Shown: one piece after another, positions 55,443 to 63,763 of the stretch | Position numbering within the stretch: position 1 is the stretch's first letter | Layout of the letters: each line of letters starts with the position of its first letter | Origin: Anaerolineales bacterium | Lineage (GTDB): Bacteria > Chloroflexota > Anaerolineae > 4572-78 > J111 | Direction: 5' to 3' | Assembly: GCA_015075405.1 (NCBI GenBank) | Contig: JABTUK010000003.1 | Span: 62,001 to 126,000, forward strand | DNA length: 64,000 nt | The notes under the pieces: model-generated | What the model was told of the DNA's origin: nothing | Seen by the model: only the letters and a program-made list of their open reading frames with translations | The model's database searches: none | Made by a program: the position numbers and the translations under genes

Positions 55443-55535
55443 TTGCAACAGGGTAGCAAAGTCGCAGGGTAGCAGAGGAGATTTAACCTGCGATTTTGCG
55501 ACCTTGCTACCTGCTACTCTGTAACCTGTTTTGCA
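55443..55535. repeat. GGGTAGCA / TGCTACC repeats
   Basis: CAACAGGGTAGCAAAGTCGCAGGGTAGCAG on the left and GCGACCTTGCTACCTGCTACTCTG on the right. A close relative is at 63617-63700. The rest of 55536-55788 is AT-rich and holds only the promoter below. Confidence 0.88.
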
Positions 55536-55695
55536 AAACCGGGCTATTATAGCACAAGCCTTAGAGAGGTCGAAAAGCAGAGGGTGGTGTACTGGCTGTT
55601 TTTTAGGGCGGTCTAAATTATTGCAAATCGAATAATATTGAAACCAAATTGTAAGGTTAACAAGGGGATTCTATGTTATACTTAATTTAAGGTCT

Positions 55696-55725
55696 TTGGC
55701 GCACTCTGTTAATCTATGTTAAAAT
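55696..55725 (+). promoter_or_regulatory. Promoter of the second AAA/kinase operon
   Basis: TTGGCG (55696-55701), 18 bp, TAAAAT (55720-55725) in the context ATGTTAAAATAGAG. The 11-mer TGTTAAAATAG is identical to that of the kinase-TIR operon promoter. Confidence 0.6.
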
Positions 55726-55793
55726 AGAGCTGTATTTTGTGACGCCATTCACAAGTATAGCCGAATAGCCGGGTCTTTACCAAATCGAATGAG

Positions 55794-55836
55794 CCGACCT
55801 CTCTTTAGGCGCAGGGCTGCGTTTAGAGGAGGTCGG
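55794..55836 (+). promoter_or_regulatory. Strong hairpin in the 5' leader of the second AAA/kinase operon
   Basis: CCGACCTC (55794-55801) pairs with GAGGTCGG (55829-55836); the inner stem is CGCAG-GG-CTGCG (55810-55821). It lies between the promoter and the preferred GTG start. An ATG at 55789 would place the hairpin inside the gene. Confidence 0.6.
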
Positions 55837-55863
55837 TTTGGTTTAGGGTTGAGGGAGGTTTTA

Positions 55864-58497
55864 GTGAGGGGTAACCAATCTGCCGAGCGGTTAGACATCC
55901 GCGTAGCAGGCAATGTTCAGCTGACGGCGGAAGTTGAAACTGTTTTGCGAAAGATGTTTGGCGCCTTCGGGCAAATTGCCGTCGAAGCTGAATTTGGGCG
56001 GGGTTTTAGCGGCAGTCGCACCTTCCGGGTGCGCCTGGTTGAGCGGGGCGGCCGGGCCTATCTACCTACAGCTATCAAAATTGCGCCAGCGGGATTGATT
56101 CAAAAGGAATGGGAGGCATATCAAACCTGGGTCGAGCACACCATTCCCAACATTGCCCAGTTAAAGGGCGCTCCGGTCTTTCCAGCGGGCAGCCAGTGGG
56201 GCGGCTTGCATTACAGCCTGGTGGGCGATGGCACTTTTCCGGTGCAAAGTTTGCGCGACTACAGCCAGGAGGCTACCCTCGAAGACCTGTGCTGGGTGCT
56301 GGAGAACCGTCTTTTTGAAATCATCGGCTCCAATTGGTGGCTGGACAGCCGGACAAACCGCGCCTTCCAGATGCAATCGGATTATGATCTGGTGCTGCCG
56401 GTCAACTTGCTGCTCAAATTTAGCCCTGTGGCCGCCAACGGTGCTGAGGTTATCGAGGCAGGTGACCGCTTGCCTTCTTTTTCCGGCGCTGCCGGAGATG
56501 CTGTTCAGCTCAAAGGGTTTGTTGTTGTTAAAGCCGACCAGAAGCGGCAAGAATTAACCCTCAATTTTCCCTCGGTCCCGGAGGGTCACGCCCCGCTTTC
56601 TTATCGAGTCCGGGTGACGGGTGTGCCCAATATAGCCGCTTATCGAACTGACCAGGTGATTGAGGCGATCGCCGGGGTGGTGACAGCCAGCCGTCACGAT
56701 CAGTTAGTGGGTCAGGTCCAGCAGGCGTTGGGTGAAGCGGTTGATACCTCGGCGGCGCGGGTGGTCTTGCCCACCAATCTCGAGGTTGGAATAAGTTACG
56801 CTGCGCCTTCTGGTTTGAAGCAAAACCACCGTTCAGCCGAGGTTAAAGGCGCATTTCCGGCCTCTTTGCCAAACCCCTTGCTCAGCTATCAAAACCTGCT
56901 GCGTGATTTTCTGCCGGTGAAAAATTCGACCATTCATGGCGATTTGAATCTGGAAAATATTCTGGTAGACCCAGCGACCCGCGAGGTGAGCCTGATTGAT
57001 TTTGCCACCGTCCGCCAGGGCCATGCGCTGCATGACTTACTGCGTTTGGAGACAGAGGTGCTGGTAACGCTCATCCCGCCCATTTTGGCCGAAGGCGGCT
57101 GGCCGGCGGAAACCATCGTGCCTTTTTATGAGCGCCTGAATCGAGTGACCTGGCCGAGTGATGAGACCGCTGCCCCCGCATTATCCTATCCAGCTTTAAA
57201 TAAAGCCCTGGCGATGCTGCGGGTCATTCGTAAGATGGCTCGTAAATGCCTGTTTAACCTGGATGATTGGCGAGAATATTCACGCGGCTTGGTCATCTAT
57301 TTGTTGGGCGCGCTCAAGTTCAAACCCCTCGACGATTTACCTACTGCCCCTCTGCCCAAACAGGTAGCTTTTTGGGGGGCGGCCAGCGCCCAACATTGGC
57401 TTGAAAGTTCCGCGCCGCAGCCCAAGTCTCGACCTTCGCAGAGTCGGCCCTCAGCGGGAGCGCGGTTGAGAAAATCATCCTTTGAAATAGAGCCTCCCTT
57501 TGGCACCATGCGCCCTGACTCCCCTTTCTACATCGAGCGCGAAGCCGACGAGCAGTGCTGGCGGCAGCTTAACAGCCTTTACGCAGCCACCCTTTTTGCC
57601 CAGGCCCCCATGCAAACGGGGAAAAGTTCGCTGCTGCGGCGGCTGCTGTATCAGGTTAAGCAAAGCGGAGAGCAGCAGGTCGCTTACATTGACTTTCAAA
57701 AATTTACCGAACAATATTTGGCGGATGAAGAGAACTTTTTTATCCAACTGTGTCTGATGATCGGCGATGCCCTGGGGCTGCCGGAAGCGATTGATCAACA
57801 CTGGTCGGGCCGGCGGACCCATATTATCAAATGCAGCCGCTACCTGTCTGATTATGTTATCCCCCGGCTAAAAGGGCCTTTTATTTTAGCTATGGATGAA
57901 GTCGAGCGGATGCAGGGTTGCCCGTTCCGGGGTAATTTTTTTGGCATGCTGCGCACCTGGCATAACGACCGGGTAGCCAACGAACATTTTGCCCAGATGA
58001 CGCTGTTTCTGAGCAGTTCAACCGATCCCTACCTGTTGATTGACAATCCCAATCAATCCCCTTTCAATGTGGCTACCCCGGTTACCCTGCACGATTTTAC
58101 CCTGGACGAGGTGGCCGAACTGAACCGCCGCCACTATTCGCCGCTAACCCAGGCTGAGTTGGAGCAATTGATGGATTTGGTGGGGGGACATCCCTTTTTA
58201 ACCCGCGTGGCCCTGTATTTGCTGGCCCGCGGTAAAGTGAATTTACCCGCTCTGTTAGCCCACGCCACCGAAGATGATGGGCCTTTTGGCGAGCATCTGC
58301 GCCACTACCAACGCCGGATTTTGCGCAAACCAGAGCTAAAGCAAGCCTTGACTTTGATAGTCCACCAGCGCAGCCTGGAAGAAAATGATGTTTTTCACCG
58401 GTTGCGGGAAGCCGGTTTGATTAAACGGGTGGGACGGCAAGTGGTGTTTCGGAACAAATTGTATGAGCGATATTTCAAGGAGCGCCTGAATGGTTAA
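55864..58497 (+). CDS. APH-like (TCAD9-type) domain fused to AAA-like NTPase
   Basis: 877 residues from the GTG at 55864, with GGGAGG five bases upstream; an ATG at 55789 would add 25 Arg-rich residues. The first 480 residues start with LTAEVETVLRKMFGAFGQIAVE and contain an aminoglycoside phosphotransferase-like kinase core (IHGDLNLENIL, then LIDFATV) near 355-380; this resembles ternary complex-associated domain 9 (TCAD9) of NTP-dependent conflict systems. The catalytic Asp and Asn and the metal Asp are present. The C-terminal half (about 550-870) is an AAA-like NTPase (APMQTGKSSLLRRL; FILAMDEVERM). It overlaps the next gene by 8 bp. Confidence 0.82.
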   Translation: MRGNQSAERLDIRVAGNVQLTAEVETVLRKMFGAFGQIAVEAEFGRGFSGSRTFRVRLVERGGRAYLPTAIKIAPAGLIQKEWEAYQTWVEHTIPNIAQLKGAPVFPAGSQWGGLHYSLVGDGTFPVQSLRDYSQEATLEDLCWVLENRLFEIIGSNWWLDSRTNRAFQMQSDYDLVLPVNLLLKFSPVAANGAEVIEAGDRLPSFSGAAGDAVQLKGFVVVKADQKRQELTLNFPSVPEGHAPLSYRVRVTGVPNIAAYRTDQVIEAIAGVVTASRHDQLVGQVQQALGEAVDTSAARVVLPTNLEVGISYAAPSGLKQNHRSAEVKGAFPASLPNPLLSYQNLLRDFLPVKNSTIHGDLNLENILVDPATREVSLIDFATVRQGHALHDLLRLETEVLVTLIPPILAEGGWPAETIVPFYERLNRVTWPSDETAAPALSYPALNKALAMLRVIRKMARKCLFNLDDWREYSRGLVIYLLGALKFKPLDDLPTAPLPKQVAFWGAASAQHWLESSAPQPKSRPSQSRPSAGARLRKSSFEIEPPFGTMRPDSPFYIEREADEQCWRQLNSLYAATLFAQAPMQTGKSSLLRRLLYQVKQSGEQQVAYIDFQKFTEQYLADEENFFIQLCLMIGDALGLPEAIDQHWSGRRTHIIKCSRYLSDYVIPRLKGPFILAMDEVERMQGCPFRGNFFGMLRTWHNDRVANEHFAQMTLFLSSSTDPYLLIDNPNQSPFNVATPVTLHDFTLDEVAELNRRHYSPLTQAELEQLMDLVGGHPFLTRVALYLLARGKVNLPALLAHATEDDGPFGEHLRHYQRRILRKPELKQALTLIVHQRSLEENDVFHRLREAGLIKRVGRQVVFRNKLYERYFKERLNG

Positions 58498-61400
58498 TCA
58501 AGTAATGAAACTGGCGGTTGGCGGTCCCGTTCAAGCTAAATATGGCACTTATCTATCACGCCCGGCGGATGAGCAGTTGTTACAGGCTTGCCAAGCCGGC
58601 AAGTTTGCTTATGTTCTGGCCTGCCGCCAGATTGGTAAATCCAGCTTGATGTTTGCTACCTCGGAAAAGTTATCTAAAACCGGGGTCAGAACAGCGGTGA
58701 TTGATTTGAATGCGATTGGTCTAAACGTTGAAGCCGATAGCTGGTATTTTAGTCTAATTGACGAGTTGGCCCACCGACTTGAATTAGAGGTTAACGTGGA
58801 AAGGTGGTGGGAAGAACGCCCTCGCCTGTCAACGCCAAACCAACGCTTTTTGCAATTTTTGCGGGAAGTTGTGTTGACCGAAATATCCACCCCCATAGTT
58901 ATTTTTGTAGATGAAATTGACATGACGTTGGGCCTGGGCTTTTCCGACGACTTTTTTGCGGCTATTCGCTCGATGCACAACGATCGGGCGCACTATCCCG
59001 ACCTGCACCGGTTAACGTTTGTGCTGCTGGGAGTGGCTACCCCGGACGAGTTGATAAAAGACCACACCCGCACCCCGTTCAATGTCAGCCAGGCCATTAC
59101 CCTGCGCGATTTTACCAAAGAAGAGTGCGACCCCTTCCGGTTGGAAATCGAAACCAAGTACCCGGCGCAGGCTTTGGCTTATTTTGACCAGATTTATGAC
59201 TGGACCAGCGGCCACCCTTATCTAACCCAGAAATTGTGCGACGCTCTGCTCAAGGCTGATGCGCTGGAAATAGAAGCCCCTGCCTCGCCGGTTGATGGTC
59301 TGGTGCGGAAACTCTTTTTGGCGGCCGAGGCGCGGAGTGAAGATAACATTCAGTTTGTCCAGACTCGCGTCACCAGTGACCCTCACGCCCACGATATGCT
59401 CAAAATTTACAAGCGTGTTTTAGCAGAAAAGTCGGTGCTCGACGATGAACAATCGCCGCCAATCAACCGGCTGAAATTGTATGGGCTGGTGGTGGCCCGC
59501 AATGGCCGGCTGGAGCTGCGGAACAAACTTTATAGTCAGGCTTTTGATTTGACCTGGATTGGTGAAATGTTAGCAAATGTCAGATTAGGTTTACCCAACC
59601 GTTACAAAATTTTACAACAAATCGGTCAGGGTGGTTTTGCCACCGTCTATTTGGCCGAACTCCAGGATGCCAGCCAGACCCAATCGGTGGCCTTGAAGGT
59701 GCTTAAAACGCCCGGCTATAACGACACCACCCAGGTGAAGCGGTTTAAGCAAGAGGCCCGCGCTGTGGCCCGGCTGGAACATCCCAACATCATCCGTATT
59801 CTCGAAACCAGCGGCGATGAGGAGCCGTCGTTTATTGCCATGGAGTACATTGGCGGCGGAACGCTGCGCGATAAATTAAAGCTGGGGCCGCTGCCCCGTA
59901 GCGAGGCGATCAACATCATGCGCCAGATTGGGGCGGCGCTGCACTATGCCCACAGCCAGGGTATCATTCATCGAGATGTTAACCCCAATAACATTTTATT
60001 GGATATCTCGCAGGAGCCGGTGCGGCCGGTTTTAACCGATTTTGGCCTGGTCAAACTTCTGCTACGGGATGAACACTCCCAGATATCCAGCACTTCGATT
60101 ATTGGCACGCTCGATTATATGGCCCCGGAGCAGTGGCGGCAGGAAACCCCTACCCCGGCCACCGACCAATATGCCCTGGCGATTACCTTCTACGAGATGT
60201 TGACCAATCGCCACCCCTTCGAGAGCCGGTCGGGCTATTACAAGTTGATGAACCAGCATCTGGACGAGCCTTTGCCGTTACTGTCGGAGGTGATGCCGGA
60301 GATTGGACCCTTTTTTGATGCTATTTTGCGCCGGGCCGCGGCCAAAGAGCCGGTCAGCCGTTTTGAGAGTATCGCCGCTTTTACGGCGGCTTTAGAAGAA
60401 GCCAACCGGCAGGCCGAAGAGGTAGAAAGGGTGGCTTTGCAAGACCAGGCCGCCAAATTTGTCGAGGCGGCCCGCAGTTATATTCAAAAAGGTCGCTACC
60501 ATGCGGATCGAGCCTTGGCCATGATCGAGGCGGCTTTGGAAACCTACCCCGGTTTCCTCGATGCCTTGAGTTTGCGGGGTAAAATCTATGCGCAGCAAGA
60601 GCAACTGGAAAAGGCGCTGCCCGATTATCAACAAGCGTTTGAACAAAATCCAGACCTGGCCTCTGAAATTGGGCTGGAGTACCTGAAGTTGCTGAACCGG
60701 ACGGCCGAAGACTACTGGGAGCGTCGCCAATTTGCCGAGGCCGTCAAACATTACGAAGCCATCTGGCAGCTTTTTGTCAGCGCCGGACAGACGGCGTCCA
60801 ACGATGAGGTTTGGCAAAAAGCGCGCCTGCGGCTAATTGAGTATCATCATCATGAGGCCAATGTAGCTTATGCTTCGGGACACCTTGCCCAGCCTGATGA
60901 GGCCATCCCCCTGCTGCAACAGAAAATCCAGGTATTGGAAAGCCTGGAAGCCGGCAATGAAACAGATGATTTACGGGATAAACTCAAACAGTTGCGGGTC
61001 AACCAGTATGAAACCATGATCAGGGTGGCCCAGGGAGCTATAGAAGAAGCAAGCGCCAAAGATACCCAGATTCGCTTTAGTAATGAAGATATTTTTCAAC
61101 ACTACAACGCGCTCGACGAGGCTTACCAGGCTTTGCTTGACCTCGAGCCGGGGCAAACCCATTGGGCAGAGAGCCGCCGTAAAAAATTAAAAGAGTGCGC
61201 CGAAGCGCGGGTGATGTTTGGCATCAGGTCTTTGAATAAACTTGAGCCGGATTATCAGGCGGCGCTGCGGCACTACAAAGCGATTCTTGACCTTGAGCAG
61301 AGCAAGTACCCTGGCTTGGCCCAGGAACTACACCTGAATTTGCCTCATAAGATTGCGGAATTAGAGCTTAAAGCCGACCACGACGGCAAATACAGCGAAG

Positions 61401-62497
61401 TGATGCGTTTGATTGAGGGGAAAGAGTACCTCAAAGCGTTGGAACGGCTTGACCAGGAGTTTGTGCAGACTGGCAATTACGAGCACCGCGAGGTGGCTAA
61501 GTGGTTGTGGGGGCTGGTTTACGCCAAGCATCACGAAGGGAATTTTCCCCCGGAATGGTCCAGCATGTCGGGTTTTAGAACCCTCAGCCAGCGCCTGGTA
61601 GAGATTGAGCAGGGGCGTATCCAGGAGTTGCGGGCCAGGCTCGATCCCTGGTCGCAGGCCAAAATTTTAGAAACGATTGGCCGGGAGCACAGCCAACTGG
61701 GCGCCTATGAAGAGCAAGTGAAAGACCTGGAAATTTCGCTCCACGAGGCAGATGCGCATGAGGCTGTCGAAAAGCGCGAATTGGAAGTGTGCCAAAATGA
61801 ACTGGACGCCGTACACCGCCAGATTCAGGCTCAGCGTGAGGCTTTCTTCAAAGTCAATGTCAAAGAGACAGCCCAAATCATCGAGATGTGGCTGCAAAAG
61901 TTGGATGATATTGAAGCGCTGTTGCAAACCAGCAACCCGCTCAAGAATATCCCTGAATTTTTAGATAAAATTGACGCCGAGCAGCCGGCCATTGAAAAAG
62001 ATGCGGCGCTGGCAGCCCTGGATAAATTGGTTTCGGCCAACTGCGACATTGGCCGGACGATTAATGAGATGAAACTCCGCATTCGGGATCGTCTGTTTTG
62101 GATTCTTATTTCGGATGTCGGCTGGCGGGATGAAGCGTTGGCTTTATCTCGCAGAGACTCCAGTAAGCAACGAGAAGAACTGCGGAAGGCCCAGGCAGAC
62201 TTGACCAGGACTCAAGCGGAACTGCAAACAACCCAAACTGAGATGACCCAACTGCAACAACAAAAAGAGTTTTTCAAGGGCGAATTTAAAAAGACCGGGC
62301 ACGAGCGAGAAATCAACCGTTATCTCATTCCGATTTCTCTGGCTGTAGCCGTGTTGGCCGGCGGAGTCATTGCCCCAAAAGTTGGCTCACTCCTTGAAAA
62401 CTACACCTGGGTAGCTAATGTTGCTTTGGCGTTTTTGATTGGCTACTTCTTTTACTATGTCTGGGTTTATTACCTGTCTCAATGGAGCAAAAAATAG
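58490..62497 (+). CDS. AAA-like NTPase - Ser/Thr kinase - TPR - coiled coil - TM fusion
   Basis: 1335 residues. Order: AAA-like NTPase (about 20-345) with ACRQIGKSSLM and IVIFVDEID; Hanks-type kinase (about 368-640) with GQGGFATVY, VALKVLK, HRDVNPNN, DFG and GTLDYMAPEQ, all catalytic residues present; TPR-like helices (about 655-1060); a long coiled coil (about 1090-1275); then two TM helices at the C-terminus (about 1283-1305 and 1308-1328). AAGGAG precedes the ATG, and the start overlaps the upstream stop. The C-terminal TM pair anchors a cytoplasmic enzyme in the membrane, unlike the cluster at 37-43 kb, where the propeller is anchored. Confidence 0.88.
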   Translation: MVNQVMKLAVGGPVQAKYGTYLSRPADEQLLQACQAGKFAYVLACRQIGKSSLMFATSEKLSKTGVRTAVIDLNAIGLNVEADSWYFSLIDELAHRLELEVNVERWWEERPRLSTPNQRFLQFLREVVLTEISTPIVIFVDEIDMTLGLGFSDDFFAAIRSMHNDRAHYPDLHRLTFVLLGVATPDELIKDHTRTPFNVSQAITLRDFTKEECDPFRLEIETKYPAQALAYFDQIYDWTSGHPYLTQKLCDALLKADALEIEAPASPVDGLVRKLFLAAEARSEDNIQFVQTRVTSDPHAHDMLKIYKRVLAEKSVLDDEQSPPINRLKLYGLVVARNGRLELRNKLYSQAFDLTWIGEMLANVRLGLPNRYKILQQIGQGGFATVYLAELQDASQTQSVALKVLKTPGYNDTTQVKRFKQEARAVARLEHPNIIRILETSGDEEPSFIAMEYIGGGTLRDKLKLGPLPRSEAINIMRQIGAALHYAHSQGIIHRDVNPNNILLDISQEPVRPVLTDFGLVKLLLRDEHSQISSTSIIGTLDYMAPEQWRQETPTPATDQYALAITFYEMLTNRHPFESRSGYYKLMNQHLDEPLPLLSEVMPEIGPFFDAILRRAAAKEPVSRFESIAAFTAALEEANRQAEEVERVALQDQAAKFVEAARSYIQKGRYHADRALAMIEAALETYPGFLDALSLRGKIYAQQEQLEKALPDYQQAFEQNPDLASEIGLEYLKLLNRTAEDYWERRQFAEAVKHYEAIWQLFVSAGQTASNDEVWQKARLRLIEYHHHEANVAYASGHLAQPDEAIPLLQQKIQVLESLEAGNETDDLRDKLKQLRVNQYETMIRVAQGAIEEASAKDTQIRFSNEDIFQHYNALDEAYQALLDLEPGQTHWAESRRKKLKECAEARVMFGIRSLNKLEPDYQAALRHYKAILDLEQSKYPGLAQELHLNLPHKIAELELKADHDGKYSEVMRLIEGKEYLKALERLDQEFVQTGNYEHREVAKWLWGLVYAKHHEGNFPPEWSSMSGFRTLSQRLVEIEQGRIQELRARLDPWSQAKILETIGREHSQLGAYEEQVKDLEISLHEADAHEAVEKRELEVCQNELDAVHRQIQAQREAFFKVNVKETAQIIEMWLQKLDDIEALLQTSNPLKNIPEFLDKIDAEQPAIEKDAALAALDKLVSANCDIGRTINEMKLRIRDRLFWILISDVGWRDEALALSRRDSSKQREELRKAQADLTRTQAELQTTQTEMTQLQQQKEFFKGEFKKTGHEREINRYLIPISLAVAVLAGGVIAPKVGSLLENYTWVANVALAFLIGYFFYYVWVYYLSQWSKK

Positions 62498-62498
62498 A

Positions 62499-62600
62499 TT
62501 CAGTGGATCCAAATTTCCCGTGGGGTGGCATCCCTATGCCGCCCGCTGACGCATAGGGATGCGCCAGTTTCAGTGAAAAATTGGATCTACCGGGTCTAAT
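62499..62600. repeat. Hairpin repeat family, copy 3 (core 62499-62592)
   Basis: The outer arms CAGTGGATCCAAATTT and AAAAATTGGATCTAC match copies 1 and 2. The inner stem is different, GGCATCCCTATGC with GCATAGGGATGCGCC, but still fully paired. It lies between the kinase gene and the SH3 gene. Confidence 0.85.
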
Positions 62601-62623
62601 TCGCTCTCGGCAAAAACCGGCTT

Positions 62624-63568
62624 ATGCTAAAAAAACTCTCTGTCATTGTGCCGTTGGTTATTTTCCTTATCCTTATTTTGGGGGTGGGTTATTTTATTTG
62701 GATTCAACCTTCCCCTCCGTCAACGCCTATAGTACTGACCACTGACCTACCTGTATTAACGCCAACCCCATCTACCCCAACCCCCACGGAAGCGCCGACA
62801 AATCCGGCTTCGTCAACGCCTGTTTTGTTTACCTCCTCTACCACTACGGGGGCTTCGCCAACTTTAACCCCCACCGATACACCAGCCTCACCAATACCAA
62901 CAGCAACAGTAGTACCCTCCCCTACTCTTACGACTTCCATGACCGGAATCGTCATTCCCGACAATTTAAATGTGCGCTGGGGGCCAGGCTTAGAATACGG
63001 CTATGCCGGGGCGGTATACAAGGGGGATGAGGTTGTAATTTTAAGGCGTACCCCCGCAACGGATTGGTTAGAGGTAATTACCCCTGATGATAAGCAAGGC
63101 TGGGTTGGCGCAAGTTATATTGGCAGTATTGAGGGGAATCTGAGACTCTTGCCGGTGGTGGTGATACCTCCTCCGCCGCCTCTGCCCACCGCCCTACCCA
63201 CCGGGATTACTCCCTTTGATTTGGATGGGCCGAGCGCTTTTGGCAGCCTCGAAGCGAGCAAAGATCGCTGGTATGCCTTCTCCGAAAAAAACAAAGAAAC
63301 TGTTTTTATCCTGATGTTTAAACCTAGCCTTAATGGCTTGCAAATCTCTATTCTTGATCAAGATCAAACAAATCAATGGCGCACGGTAGGCGTCGGCAGT
63401 CTGCCCGCCGCTGATCGGGATGGTGATTTGAATACCCGCGAACTAATCTGGCGGGGCGGTCCCTTAATCCTGGGCAAGACCTACTATTTGCAGTTGAGCA
63501 ATGACAGCCAGGAGACGATTGAATATTGTCTTATGCCCAAAGATGTAGAAAAATGGGATTGTCCTTAA
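62624..63568 (+). CDS. Membrane-anchored extracytoplasmic protein with SH3b domain
   Basis: 314 residues: an N-terminal TM helix (about 8-27) followed by a Thr/Pro/Ser-rich linker (about 28-105), an SH3b domain (about 108-165; NLNVRWGPGLEYGYAGAVYKG, DWLEVITPDDKQGWVGASYI), and a C-terminal beta-rich domain (about 195-314; AFGSLEASKDRWYAF, TYYLQLSNDSQETIEYC). SH3b domains bind cell-wall or carbohydrate ligands in many envelope proteins. Encoded 126 bp downstream of the AAA-kinase, it may be its extracytoplasmic partner. Confidence 0.82.
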   Translation: MLKKLSVIVPLVIFLILILGVGYFIWIQPSPPSTPIVLTTDLPVLTPTPSTPTPTEAPTNPASSTPVLFTSSTTTGASPTLTPTDTPASPIPTATVVPSPTLTTSMTGIVIPDNLNVRWGPGLEYGYAGAVYKGDEVVILRRTPATDWLEVITPDDKQGWVGASYIGSIEGNLRLLPVVVIPPPPPLPTALPTGITPFDLDGPSAFGSLEASKDRWYAFSEKNKETVFILMFKPSLNGLQISILDQDQTNQWRTVGVGSLPAADRDGDLNTRELIWRGGPLILGKTYYLQLSNDSQETIEYCLMPKDVEKWDCP

Positions 63569-63616
63569 ATTGTAATGGTCAACAAGATAATAGTTCTCCA
63601 GAAAAGTTTTCGTTAC

Positions 63617-63737
63617 TGAAACAGGTAGCAAGTAGCAGGGTAGCAGGTATCAAATTGCGACTTTGCTACCCTGCTACCTTGGCCGCAAAGTCGCAAAGAT
63701 TTTATTATTTTCTTGGCGTTCTTGGCGTCTTTGCGTG
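63617..63737. repeat. GGTAGCA heptamers and CGCAAAGNCGCCAAG repeats
   Basis: CAGGTAGCAAGTAGCAGGGTAGCAGG faces CTTTGCTACCCTGCTACCTTGG; after it come CGCAAAGTCGCAAAGATT and TTGGCGTTCTTGGCGTCTTTGCG. Same family as 55443-55535. Confidence 0.85.
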
Positions 63738-63763
63738 AGATTTTACGATGAAGGAGATAGTTG

